The notes under the pieces are model-generated. The model saw only the letters and a list, made by a program, of their open reading frames with translations. It searched no databases and was not told the origin of the DNA. From Thiomonas sp. FB-Cd (GTDB lineage: Bacteria; Pseudomonadota; Gammaproteobacteria; Burkholderiales; Burkholderiaceae_C), in the NCBI RefSeq assembly GCF_000733775.1, contig NZ_JPOE01000005.1, positions 1,488,001 through 1,552,000 of the forward strand: 64,000 nucleotides of DNA, read 5' to 3'. Positions within the stretch are counted from its first letter, which is position 1, and each line of letters begins with the position of its first letter. Below, in pieces: positions 57,281 through 64,000 of this stretch. The translations under genes and the position numbers were made by a program.

Positions 57281-58048
57281 TCAGGCTTCGAACTCGCCGC
57301 GTATGGCGGCGACGAGGCGCGCGGTCAATTCCTGCGCCATGGCCGCGCCCTTGGACGCGTCGGCACCTCGGGCGGACGACAGCACGCCCGACGACGGCAC
57401 CCATTGCGGGCGCGGGGGGTAGGTATCGTAGGGCGGAAACTGTACCGGCTCGTCGGCCGGCAGCAGGTCCATGCGCACCAGATCGGGGTGGTAATGCAGC
57501 ATCAGCGAGGTTTCGATGACCGCGGCATGCTCCAGCGCAAATCCGGGGAAGCCGTCCGGGAACACGCGCGCCAGGGTCGGCTCGGTTAGGAAGTCCCAGT
57601 ACTCAAGGCGCATGACGCGCAACGGGCAGGTCGGACCGAGCTCGCGTAGCGCGAGGTCGATGCCCTCGGTGACAAACCACTGGTTCTCGTAATGCCCGAC
57701 CACCACCACAAGCTTGCGCACGCCGTGGCGGGCCAGTTCGCGGATGACGTCGCGGGTGATCTGGATCAGGCTGGAGGCATCCAGGCTGGTGGTGCCACAG
57801 AAGTGCTGGCCGCCGCCGCATTTGGGTTGGGACTTGTAGCCATAGCTCAGCGCGGGCGCGACGATGCCGTCGATGCGTGCCGCGACGCTGGCGGAGACCG
57901 CGGTTGCCAGCAGCGCGTCGGTGCCCAGCGGCAGATGCGGGCCGTGTTGCTCGAGCGCGCCGCAGGGCAGAAACACCACCGGGCTGTCCTCGGCGATGCG
58001 GTCGCGATAGGCGACCCAGCTCATTCGGTCCATCATCACGGGGTTCAT
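57281..58048 (-). CDS. Creatininase (creatinine amidohydrolase) homologue
   Basis: 255 residues, colinear with Pseudomonas creatininase. The metal ligands are all visible: E33, H35 and D44 in GALEQHGPHLPLGTD, and H119 and E121 in VVGHYENQW; H174 (ALEHAA) matches the catalytic His and W151 (EYWDF) one lid tryptophan. The second lid tryptophan, which I recall as GWDIEHGG in Pseudomonas, is Phe here (GFALEHAA). The substrate loop YGYKSQPKCGGGQHFCGTTSLD is closely conserved. Creatinine is a cyclic N-methylguanidine derivative, which fits riboswitch control. ATG at 58048 follows AGGGA by about 8 bases. Confidence 0.88.
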   Translation of the reverse strand: MNPVMMDRMSWVAYRDRIAEDSPVVFLPCGALEQHGPHLPLGTDALLATAVSASVAARIDGIVAPALSYGYKSQPKCGGGQHFCGTTSLDASSLIQITRDVIRELARHGVRKLVVVVGHYENQWFVTEGIDLALRELGPTCPLRVMRLEYWDFLTEPTLARVFPDGFPGFALEHAAVIETSLMLHYHPDLVRMDLLPADEPVQFPPYDTYPPRPQWVPSSGVLSSARGADASKGAAMAQELTARLVAAIRGEFEA

Positions 58049-58086
58049 GGCATGTCCCTTTCTCGGTCGTGTTGCGTTGTAGAGGC

Positions 58087-58839
58087 TCAGACCATGAGCG
58101 CGCCGCCATTGGGGCTGAGGGTCTGGCCGCAGTAGTAACTGGCGTGCGAAGAGGCGAGGAATACCGCCGTGGCAGCGACTTCCTCGGGCCGACCGACGCG
58201 ACCCATCGGCACGTCGGCTTCCTTCGCCGCCCAAGTGGCGCTCATGTGGTCGAGCGCCAACATGGGGGTGTCCACCGGGCCTGGCGCAATGGCGTTGACA
58301 CGCACGTGCGGCGCGAACTCACGTGCCAGCGAGCGGGTCAGCGTGATGACTCCGGCCTTGGCGGCCGTGTACGCGGCGAACCCGGCGCGGCCGAGATAGC
58401 CGAGTTCCGACGCGACGTTGATGATGCAGCCATTGCCGCGGCTGAGCATGGCGGGAAGGGCAGCCTGGCAGCACAGGAACACGGACTTGAGGTCGGTCGC
58501 GAGGACGTGGTCCCATTCCGATTCGCGCATGTCCAGAAACGGCCTTTCCAGCAGGATGCCGGCGTTGTTGACCAGGATGTCGATTCCGCCGTGGCGTTGC
58601 AGGCACGCATCCATCATGCGGCGCACGGCATCGCCGTGGGATACGTCGGCCTCCACCGCCCAGGCCGTGCCACCCGCGGCCTCGATCAGCGCCACGGTTT
58701 CTTCCGCCAATTGCGCGCGACCGAGGTGGTTGACGACGACCGCCGCGCCAGCACCTGCCATGGCCAATGCGATGGCGCGCCCGATACCGGTGGCCGCGCC
58801 TGTGACGAGCGAGGTTTTACCGTTGAGGTTGAGATGCAT
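58087..58839 (-). CDS. SDR-family dehydrogenase (guanidine operon)
   Basis: 250 residues, FabG-like, with TGAATGIGRAIALAMAG, NNAG, the catalytic YTAAK with preceding Ser (NVASELGYLGRAGFAAY), and VNAIAPGPVDTP. The ATG at 58839 is used; an in-frame start at 58905 lies inside the next gene upstream. Oxidation of an alcohol or hemiaminal intermediate is suggested by the neighbouring desaturase-like hydroxylase, but the substrate is unknown. It lies 14 bases below the second SDR. Confidence 0.88.
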   Translation of the reverse strand: MHLNLNGKTSLVTGAATGIGRAIALAMAGAGAAVVVNHLGRAQLAEETVALIEAAGGTAWAVEADVSHGDAVRRMMDACLQRHGGIDILVNNAGILLERPFLDMRESEWDHVLATDLKSVFLCCQAALPAMLSRGNGCIINVASELGYLGRAGFAAYTAAKAGVITLTRSLAREFAPHVRVNAIAPGPVDTPMLALDHMSATWAAKEADVPMGRVGRPEEVAATAVFLASSHASYYCGQTLSPNGGALMV

Positions 58840-58853
58840 GGTGGGGCTCGCGA

Positions 58854-59639
58854 TCAATGCAGCAGCTCGCCGTTGTCCACCACGATGCTTTGACCCGTGA
58901 TGCACTTGGCCAGCGGCGACGCAAGGAAGACGAAGGTGCCGGCGATGTCGTCAGGACCCATGAGTTCGGGAATGGCCTGGACCGCAAGAATTTCGTCCAG
59001 CAGCACGGAAGGCTCGACCCCCCTGCGACTGGCCATCGCCTCCAGCGAACGCATGGCCGCATCGGTGCGAACCCAGCCTGGGCACACGGCGTTGACGCGG
59101 ATGCCACGTGGTGCAAGTTCCGCGGCCAGGGAACGTGTGAGGCCGAGCACCGCGTGCTTGCTCGCGACGTAGGCGGAAAAATAAGGCACACCGGTGCGGC
59201 CCCAGATGGAAGACTGGTTGATGATGGTCGCGCCAGGCTCCAGCAGCGGCAGCATGGCGCGGATGAGCTGGTACATGCTGGCAACGTTGTTGTGCAGCAA
59301 GGCGGCCCAGCGCGCGTCGGCCTGCGGATCGGCGTCGTCCAGCGGCGTGGCGTATTCCATGCCGGCGTTGTTGACCAAGACGTGAAGCCTGACACCGCCA
59401 CGCTGCAGTTCATCGCCAAGGGCAGTCGCGGCAGCGCCATCGGCCAGGTCCGCGGCGTGCAGGGTCACCGTGCACCGCGCGCCGAGTTGCGCGGCGGCGG
59501 CGGCAAGCCCGGGGCCTGAGCGGTCGACGAGCGCCAGCGCCGCACCACGCTCAGCGAACCCGCGGGCGATGGCCAGCCCGATGCCACTGCCTGCGCCAGT
59601 GACCATCACCGTCTTGCCGGAGAAGTCGACATCCCGCAC
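58854..59639 (-). CDS. SDR-family dehydrogenase, second copy (guanidine operon)
   Basis: 261 residues from a GTG at 59639. TGAGSGIGLAIARGFAERG, LVNNAGMEY, the triad QSSIWGRTGVPYFSAYVASK and VNAVCPGWVRT show an intact SDR active site. It differs clearly from the neighbouring SDR, so it is not a recent duplicate; the two may catalyse successive oxidations (alcohol then aldehyde/hemiaminal). It starts six bases after the desaturase stop. Confidence 0.87.
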   Translation of the reverse strand: MRDVDFSGKTVMVTGAGSGIGLAIARGFAERGAALALVDRSGPGLAAAAAQLGARCTVTLHAADLADGAAATALGDELQRGGVRLHVLVNNAGMEYATPLDDADPQADARWAALLHNNVASMYQLIRAMLPLLEPGATIINQSSIWGRTGVPYFSAYVASKHAVLGLTRSLAAELAPRGIRVNAVCPGWVRTDAAMRSLEAMASRRGVEPSVLLDEILAVQAIPELMGPDDIAGTFVFLASPLAKCITGQSIVVDNGELLH

Positions 59640-59645
59640 GATGTC

Positions 59646-60656
59646 TCAGACCGCCGTAAGGAAGGAAACGCCGACGGCGCCATAGAAATCCTCGGCCTTG
59701 CCCGCGCCGGCTGTGACCACGCCGTAGTCATCGCTAAGCACGCGCTTGACGCGGTGACGGTGGAAGCCGCGCAGCAGGCTTGCCATGGGCAGCACCTGTA
59801 CGTCCTCGCCAGCATACAGTTCGCGGTGCAGCGCCGGGAGTCGGTACCAGGGCGCCGTGGGCTTCTCGTGGTGGGCGTTGTGATAACTGAAGTTGAGCAG
59901 CAGAAGGTTGAGCCAGGGGTGCCCCAGCGAGACGAGGTTGGAATAGGTGTTGTGCTGCTCATAGGCGTGATCGCGCACCTTGTCGTTGGGAATGCTGCCG
60001 CCGGTGAGTACGGCGAAAGCGTCGTAGGTGTGCTGGTAGGCGTCAGCGAAGCGCAGCACGGTGACAAACAGCCCGTAGGCAACGAAATACAGGAGCACGG
60101 CCTTGGGCGAGATCCAAGCCAGCGCGGCGAAGAACGTCAGGCGCACGGCGAGCACGAACAGGATGCGCTTGCGACCCACAGAACGCTCGGGAGCGAGGAA
60201 GGGCAGCAGCATGACGTAAGCGCGCATGATGAACTCGACTGCCGGGATGTAGGCCCATTCCAGAGCCACCACCAGCGCGCGTACCCAAGCGGGTGCGGTG
60301 CGCAGGAAGCGCTTGTAGTCGAAGGTGATGACGTCAGCGCGGTCGATGTGGTGGCGCATGTGCTTGCGGCGCAGATCCGAGAAGGGCGCGTAGCAGCTTC
60401 CGTTGATCCAGCTCATCGCCGTGCCGCCGCGCTGGTTCGCGGCATTGGTCTTGAAGATGGTGCCGTGGGCGAATTCGTGCAGGAAATAGGCCGAGTAGAC
60501 CAGCGAATGGGCAAGCAGAAGCACGCCCATTGCGTTGAGCCAACCGCTGGCCGCGACTAGAAGCGCCAGGCTCGCGATATAGCTCAGAGCCGTATAGCCC
60601 AGGGCAAGAGCATTGGGCGTGGCGCTGTCGTCGTAGCGAAAGATGGTGCTTGCCAT
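59646..60656 (-). CDS. Membrane diiron fatty-acid-desaturase-family oxygenase
   Basis: 336 residues with several membrane spans and three histidine boxes: HEFAHG, HMRHH and HNAHH, plus HTYD and EQHNTYSN that may add metal ligands. This is the pattern of membrane desaturases and hydroxylases, which use O2 and an electron-transfer chain; no ferredoxin or reductase is in the operon. The ATG at 60656 follows GGAGA by 6 bases. In an operon controlled by a guanidine riboswitch, hydroxylation of an alkyl group next to a guanidine nitrogen is more plausible than lipid desaturation, but this is inference. Confidence 0.85.
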   Translation of the reverse strand: MASTIFRYDDSATPNALALGYTALSYIASLALLVAASGWLNAMGVLLLAHSLVYSAYFLHEFAHGTIFKTNAANQRGGTAMSWINGSCYAPFSDLRRKHMRHHIDRADVITFDYKRFLRTAPAWVRALVVALEWAYIPAVEFIMRAYVMLLPFLAPERSVGRKRILFVLAVRLTFFAALAWISPKAVLLYFVAYGLFVTVLRFADAYQHTYDAFAVLTGGSIPNDKVRDHAYEQHNTYSNLVSLGHPWLNLLLLNFSYHNAHHEKPTAPWYRLPALHRELYAGEDVQVLPMASLLRGFHRHRVKRVLSDDYGVVTAGAGKAEDFYGAVGVSFLTAV

Positions 60657-60726
60657 CGTGGGTCTCCGGGTGTTCGGCTTGCAGGTGCCGCCCCACATGC
60701 ATGGCGCGGCGGCATCCGCTTTGTGC

Positions 60727-61734
60727 TTATTTGGCGAGTTGCATCACGAATTTCCCGTCGAAAGTCTCGGCGATCGGGGGAACGTCGGTGATCTGCTTCT
60801 TGCCGATCAACACCTTGCCGATCACCGGGCCGCTGCCGTAGAGCGAGGTGGTTGCCGTGGACTTGGTGAAGGTCTTGACCATACCGGCCAACGGGATGTT
60901 GAACACGCCGGACATCTGATCCTTCACATCCTTGGCGGATATCCCCATGGCCTTGCCGATGATTGCGTCGGCATCGTCAGGATGGGACTTCATATAGGCC
61001 AGACCGTCCAGATAGGCTTGGATGGTGGCCTTGACTTCCTTCGGATGGGTGGCGATGTAGCCCTTGTTGAAGACGAGCACGTCGGTAATAAGCCCCGGGG
61101 CATCCTTGGACGAGAACACGACGTGGAATTTCTTGCCGCCTTCCATCGCCACGATTTGCGACAGGCTAGGCTCATAGGTCACGCCGATGGGAATGCCGCC
61201 CGAGGCCATGGCGGCGGGTACCTGTTCGGGGGTCATGCTGACGGACTGCACATCTTTCTCTGCCATGCCGTTCTTCAGCAGCGCATAGGACAGCAGGAAG
61301 TCCGAGGGTGACAGCGGGTTGTAGCCAATCTTCTGGCCCTTGAACTGGGTGATTTTGGTGATGTCGGTTCTCGCGACGATGGCGTCGGCACCGTTGGAAT
61401 AGTCAATCGGCATGACCACCTGGAGATGCAGCCCCTTAGAGTCCGATCCGATGACCTGATCGTAGGTGAGCATGCCACCGTCGACGGCATTGCTGGCAAT
61501 GGCCGAAGGAATCAGCGCAGGATCGTTGAAGTTCTGCAGCTTGGCATCGAGGCCGTGCTTCTTGAAAAGGCCTTTCGCATCGGCAACGTAGAAGGGGCCG
61601 TAGCCAATCCAAACGACGGTTCCGATGTTCATGGGCTCATCGGCTTGAGCAACTTGCACGCCCGATAGAGCAACGGAAGTGAAAGCGGCAAGGCTTGCGA
61701 GGGTGCGCAAGGCGACTCTGCGGGCGAACGACAT
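60727..61734 (-). CDS. NitT/TauT-family substrate-binding protein, orphan (guanidine operon)
   Basis: 335 residues with a signal peptide (MSFARRVALRTLASLAAFTSVALSGVQVAQA) and the same general fold as the rightward operon's binding protein: IGTVVWIGYGPFYVADAKGLFKKHGLDAKL. It is the first gene after the second riboswitch, yet no permease or ATPase follows, so it probably docks on the transporter at 46326-48051 or one elsewhere. The two binding proteins are diverged, suggesting different ligands. ATG at 61734; the frame continues upstream through the riboswitch, which is not coding. Confidence 0.88.
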   Translation of the reverse strand: MSFARRVALRTLASLAAFTSVALSGVQVAQADEPMNIGTVVWIGYGPFYVADAKGLFKKHGLDAKLQNFNDPALIPSAIASNAVDGGMLTYDQVIGSDSKGLHLQVVMPIDYSNGADAIVARTDITKITQFKGQKIGYNPLSPSDFLLSYALLKNGMAEKDVQSVSMTPEQVPAAMASGGIPIGVTYEPSLSQIVAMEGGKKFHVVFSSKDAPGLITDVLVFNKGYIATHPKEVKATIQAYLDGLAYMKSHPDDADAIIGKAMGISAKDVKDQMSGVFNIPLAGMVKTFTKSTATTSLYGSGPVIGKVLIGKKQITDVPPIAETFDGKFVMQLAK

Positions 61735-61795
61735 GGTTGAGGCTCCGAGGTTGAGGGTTGAAAACGGGCACGGAAGAAAGCGGTGACGACGCTTT

Positions 61796-61892
61796 TCTCC
61801 CGGGCTTTTATCCCTCCGTGGAGCCTCGAAAGGAGGCCGGGCTGCTCTCGGACCAGGCGCTTCACGAAGAAGCCGGAACCCTAGCTGCCCTG
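61796..61892 (-). ncRNA. Guanidine-I (ykkC subtype 1) riboswitch, second copy
   Basis: Read on the minus strand the conserved pieces are CTAGGGTTCCGG (61884 to 61873), CTGGTCCGAGAG, CCACGGA and GGGATAAAAGCCCGGGAGA (61814 to 61796). The last block is identical to the first riboswitch except its final base. The start codon of the binding-protein gene is 61 bases downstream, almost the same spacing as in the first copy. Confidence 0.93.
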
Positions 61893-61946
61893 TCAAACGC
61901 AAAACAACAATTGGCGATCAACCACCAATTCCGTGCCTTCGACTTC

Positions 61947-61963
61947 AAGCAAGACACGTGCCA
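61947..61963 (-). promoter_or_regulatory. Sigma-54 promoter of the leftward guanidine operon
   Basis: On the minus strand TGGCACGTGTCTTGCTT is a perfect match to TGGCACG-N4-TTGCW. Transcription would start near 61937, about 45 bases before the riboswitch. It is the best of the three sigma-54 sites in the window. Confidence 0.8.
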
Positions 61964-62440
61964 GTGTGGTGGTGCGCGAATGTGGGTGGGCAGCTGACTC
62001 GACCACAGGCCCAGATCCATGGGGGCGCACGATCGAACGATCGCAAAAGCGCACCAAGTTGTGGCATACCGCGCCGCCTCGGTGTGCATCATTGGAGGGC
62101 GGCGACCACGATGCGCATGGTTCGATCCAGCTGCGCTGACCAAGATTTGCATTTTGCATCCACGCTCAACGGTATGGCGGACCCTCAACGGCGCGCAGCA
62201 CGCTCGCGCTTATTCGTTGATTGCGTCGATGCACGACATCCATGCGCGCACCGCGCCCACCCTGACCTGGTCCGGACGTTGCGATGAGCAGGCCAATCCG
62301 CATCCTGGTAAGGGCATGGCAAACTTGTTCGATCGAAGCCCTCCACGGCCCTGCCGAAATCTCATGACGTGTACGCCCGCGAAGGGCGCCAGCAAGGAAG
62401 GAGCGACAATCGACGCACAGCGCGCGTGGAGAGAAATCGC
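61964..62440. other. Non-coding region upstream of the leftward guanidine operon
   Basis: No gene supported in 477 bases. GCACCAAGTTGTGG at 62051-62064, about 90 bases ahead of the sigma-54 site, loosely resembles an NtrC site but has six rather than seven bases between GCAC and GTG. No hairpin terminator or repeat stands out. Confidence 0.4.
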
Positions 62441-62875
62441 ATGTCCTACCCGACCAACACCCTTCCTCCGTTTCACTTGGCCTTTCCGGTCCACGATCTT
62501 GCCGAAGCGAGACGCTTCTATGGTCAAGTACTGGGTTGCCCGGAAGGACGCAGCTCTTCGGAGTGGGTTGACTTGAATTTCTATGGGCACCAAATTGTCG
62601 CGCACTTGGTTCATGGCGAATTCAGGCGCCAGGCTACCAATGTGGTTGACGGGCATCAGGTCCCGGTGCCTCACTTTGGCGCCGTGCTGCCGATGACGCA
62701 ATGGCAAGAATTGGCTGAGAGGCTTCGTGCCGCGGGTGTGAAGTTTGTCATCGAGCCTACCGTCCGATTTAAGGGCGAGGTCGGCGAGCAGGCCACGATG
62801 TTTTTTCTTGATCCATCGGGCAATGCCATTGAGATCAAGGCGTTTGCCAACCTTGACTCGCTGTTTGCAAAATGA
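62441..62875 (+). CDS. VOC (glyoxalase/bleomycin-resistance) family protein
   Basis: 144-residue protein with the paired beta-alpha-beta-beta-beta modules: [22 protein letters not shown] begins the first and [17 protein letters not shown] ends the second, with His, Glu and the DPSGN signature as probable metal-site parts. The ATG at 62441 has GGAGAGA upstream. Relatives are often annotated as glyoxalase-like or dioxygenase; substrate unknown. It lies beyond the promoter of the guanidine operon and is probably independent. Confidence 0.85.
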   Translation: MSYPTNTLPPFHLAFPVHDLAEARRFYGQVLGCPEGRSSSEWVDLNFYGHQIVAHLVHGEFRRQATNVVDGHQVPVPHFGAVLPMTQWQELAERLRAAGVKFVIEPTVRFKGEVGEQATMFFLDPSGNAIEIKAFANLDSLFAK

Positions 62876-62926
62876 GCCGATGGCCACTGGGTTCGCCGTC
62901 TTTTCTGGCTAAGGTCGCTCGGCGCG

Positions 62927-63208
62927 GTGTGGGCCGGTGATGGACACAACACCCAAAATTCGTCAGATCCACTGCACAGCCTGCACCGCTCCTTTGCGAG
63001 CCTTGCCGAGTGGGTGGAACTGCCCGCCGGCATGGTGGCGCAGATCATGGGGCACCCGCCAAACGCAACCGCTGAGCGGCACGACATCAATCGCGCGCCA
63101 GAGCTACTGGCCGTGTGGCATGGGAAGTATGAGGCGCGGATTTTGGAGCAAGCCGCTATCGAGTTTCAGGCCGCGCAAGCCCTGCCGACACTGCGCCGTG
63201 TGCGGTGA
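62927..63208 (+). pseudogene. Remnant of a phage-type integrase (C-terminal end)
   Basis: About 93 residues whose middle (SFASLAEWVELPAGMVAQIMGHPPNATAERHDINRAPELL) reads like the end of a tyrosine recombinase, in the usual form LRRSF..LAEW..VP.G..AQIMGHKPSATAEKHY. The catalytic Tyr is Asp here (ERHD) and everything upstream of the last domain is missing, so it is a dead fragment. It marks an old integration event next to the toxin-antitoxin pair. Confidence 0.7.
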
Positions 63209-63259
63209 TTCCCATGTCCCTGCATTGATAGCTGACACGCTACACGCTACAATCGGCCG

Positions 63260-63538
63260 ATGATTCGCACGTTTCGCCATGCCGGGCTTGAAACCTTTTT
63301 CAACACGGGAAGCAAGGCGGGCGTTCAGCCGCACCACGAAAAGAAGCTGCGCATCCTGCTGACCGCGCTGGACAACGCCAAAAGCCCGCGCGATATGAAT
63401 GCGCCAGCATGGCGACTGCACCCGCTCACGGGAGATATGACCGAGCATTGGTCAGTATGGGTGAATGGCAATTGGCGCATTACGTTTCGATTCACGGGCG
63501 AAGATGCGGAGCTTGTGGACTATCAGGATTACCACTAG
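63260..63538 (+). CDS. higB: HigB/RelE-family toxin
   Basis: 92-residue ribosome-dependent mRNA interferase of the HigB type: MIRTFRHAGLETFF, KLRILLTALDNAKSPRDMNAPAWRLHPLTGD and the end WRITFRFTGEDAELVDYQDYH are family features. The toxin-first order with the antitoxin 9 bases downstream is characteristic of higBA. Located beside an integrase fossil. Confidence 0.93.
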   Translation: MIRTFRHAGLETFFNTGSKAGVQPHHEKKLRILLTALDNAKSPRDMNAPAWRLHPLTGDMTEHWSVWVNGNWRITFRFTGEDAELVDYQDYH

Positions 63539-63547
63539 GGGAACGAT

Positions 63548-63832
63548 ATGAGCATGATGCACAACCCAGCGCACCCCGGCGAAGTGCTGCGCGAATGGCT
63601 GCCCGAGGGGATGACGGTAACGCAGGCCGCCGAAGAATTGCACATTGCCCGCGTGACGCTTTCCAAGGTGCTGAACGGGCAGGCTGGCATTTCCGCAGTC
63701 ATGGCCCGCCGCCTTGCCGCATGGCTGGGCACTTCGCCCGAATCGTGGCTAGGCATGCAAGCCGCTTGGGACTTGTGGCAAGCCCGCAAGGTGCGCCTGC
63801 CGAATATCAAGCCCATGCAACGGGCCGCCTGA
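63548..63832 (+). CDS. higA: HigA antitoxin (XRE family)
   Basis: 94-residue helix-turn-helix antitoxin beginning MSMMHNPAHPGEVLREWLPEGMTVTQAAEELHIARVTLSKVLNG, the HigA N-terminus, with GISAVMARRLAAWLGTSPESWLGMQAAWDLWQ after it. It neutralises HigB and represses the operon promoter in known systems. The preceding GGGGAACGAT supplies the ribosome site between the two genes. Confidence 0.93.
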   Translation: MSMMHNPAHPGEVLREWLPEGMTVTQAAEELHIARVTLSKVLNGQAGISAVMARRLAAWLGTSPESWLGMQAAWDLWQARKVRLPNIKPMQRAA

Positions 63833-64000
63833 CAGTTTCGCGCCAGACTTCCGCGACGGCGGGAAAAGCAGGGGCGTTCGCTCGCCACTGGCAGATTGCG
63901 GTCGATCCTCTCATAGGGCGATGAACGAGCACGCTCACCGACTCGGGGACTGTAGCCGGGCAGCACAGGGTGGTGCAGCGGATGGTCATAGTGACTTGAC

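Noticed and set aside
61735..61902. N-terminal extension of the orphan binding protein
   Set aside because: The extra 56 codons translate the riboswitch; the signal peptide begins at 61734.
62051..62064. NtrC binding site upstream of the leftward sigma-54 promoter
   Set aside because: GCAC and GTG are six bases apart instead of seven and the outer bases do not match; kept only as a remark.

Overview
The window reads as a chromosome segment of a high-GC betaproteobacterium, most likely a member of the Burkholderiales. The reasons are the cysH-cysD-cysN-cobA order, the aerobic benzoyl-CoA (box) cluster with a BoxR/BzdR-type regulator, the Anbu peptidase island and the general protein character; the genus cannot be read from the sequence. 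No rRNA, tRNA, CRISPR array or complete insertion sequence was seen.

Layout. 1-4929: assimilatory sulfate reduction (cysH, cysD, cysN, cobA) with a ferredoxin-NADP reductase, start codons overlapping stop codons. 5044-9799: lactate use (an atypical SDR, lldD, lldP, divergent lldR with two palindromic operators). 10028-12496: a MarR regulator, an Lrp-type regulator and dadA. 12520-19298: a 1101-residue transglutaminase/DUF2126 protein divergent from ATP-grasp, alpha-E and Anbu genes, a predicted peptide-synthesis and degradation system. 19575-32296: nitrogen from small C-N compounds: cyanase, a CbiX-like chelatase, ureABCEFG, the urea transporter urtABCDE on the opposite strand, and ureD stranded beyond it. 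32535-33728: an ABM-domain monooxygenase and a fluoroacetate-dehalogenase-like enzyme. 34129-44791: the box pathway (enoyl-CoA hydratase, boxA, boxB, boxC, boxR on minus; DUF4863, benzoate-CoA ligase and two alpha/beta hydrolases on plus). 45058-61963: a convergent guanidine island. 62441-63832: a VOC protein, an integrase fossil and a HigBA toxin-antitoxin pair.

The most interesting part is 45.0-62.0 kb. Two guanidine-I (ykkC) riboswitches, each preceded by a good sigma-54 (-24/-12) promoter, face each other and drive two convergent operons. The rightward operon is the established guanidine-assimilation set: NitT/TauT-type ABC transporter, two DUF1989 carboxyguanidine deiminase subunits, biotin-dependent guanidine carboxylase and allophanate hydrolase. 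The leftward operon carries an orphan NitT/TauT binding protein, a membrane diiron desaturase/hydroxylase, two SDRs, a creatininase homologue, an isochorismatase-fold cysteine hydrolase, an AiiA-like metallo-beta-lactamase and an unrecognised small protein. I infer that it converts a substituted guanidine (creatinine, an alkylguanidine or guanylurea are candidates) into guanidine or urea, which the rightward operon and the urease in the same window could finish. I do not know this pathway as a described system.

A third sigma-54 promoter lies before urtA, so urea uptake and both guanidine operons look like one nitrogen-limitation regulon. The last 168 bases (63833-64000) hold nothing I can support.
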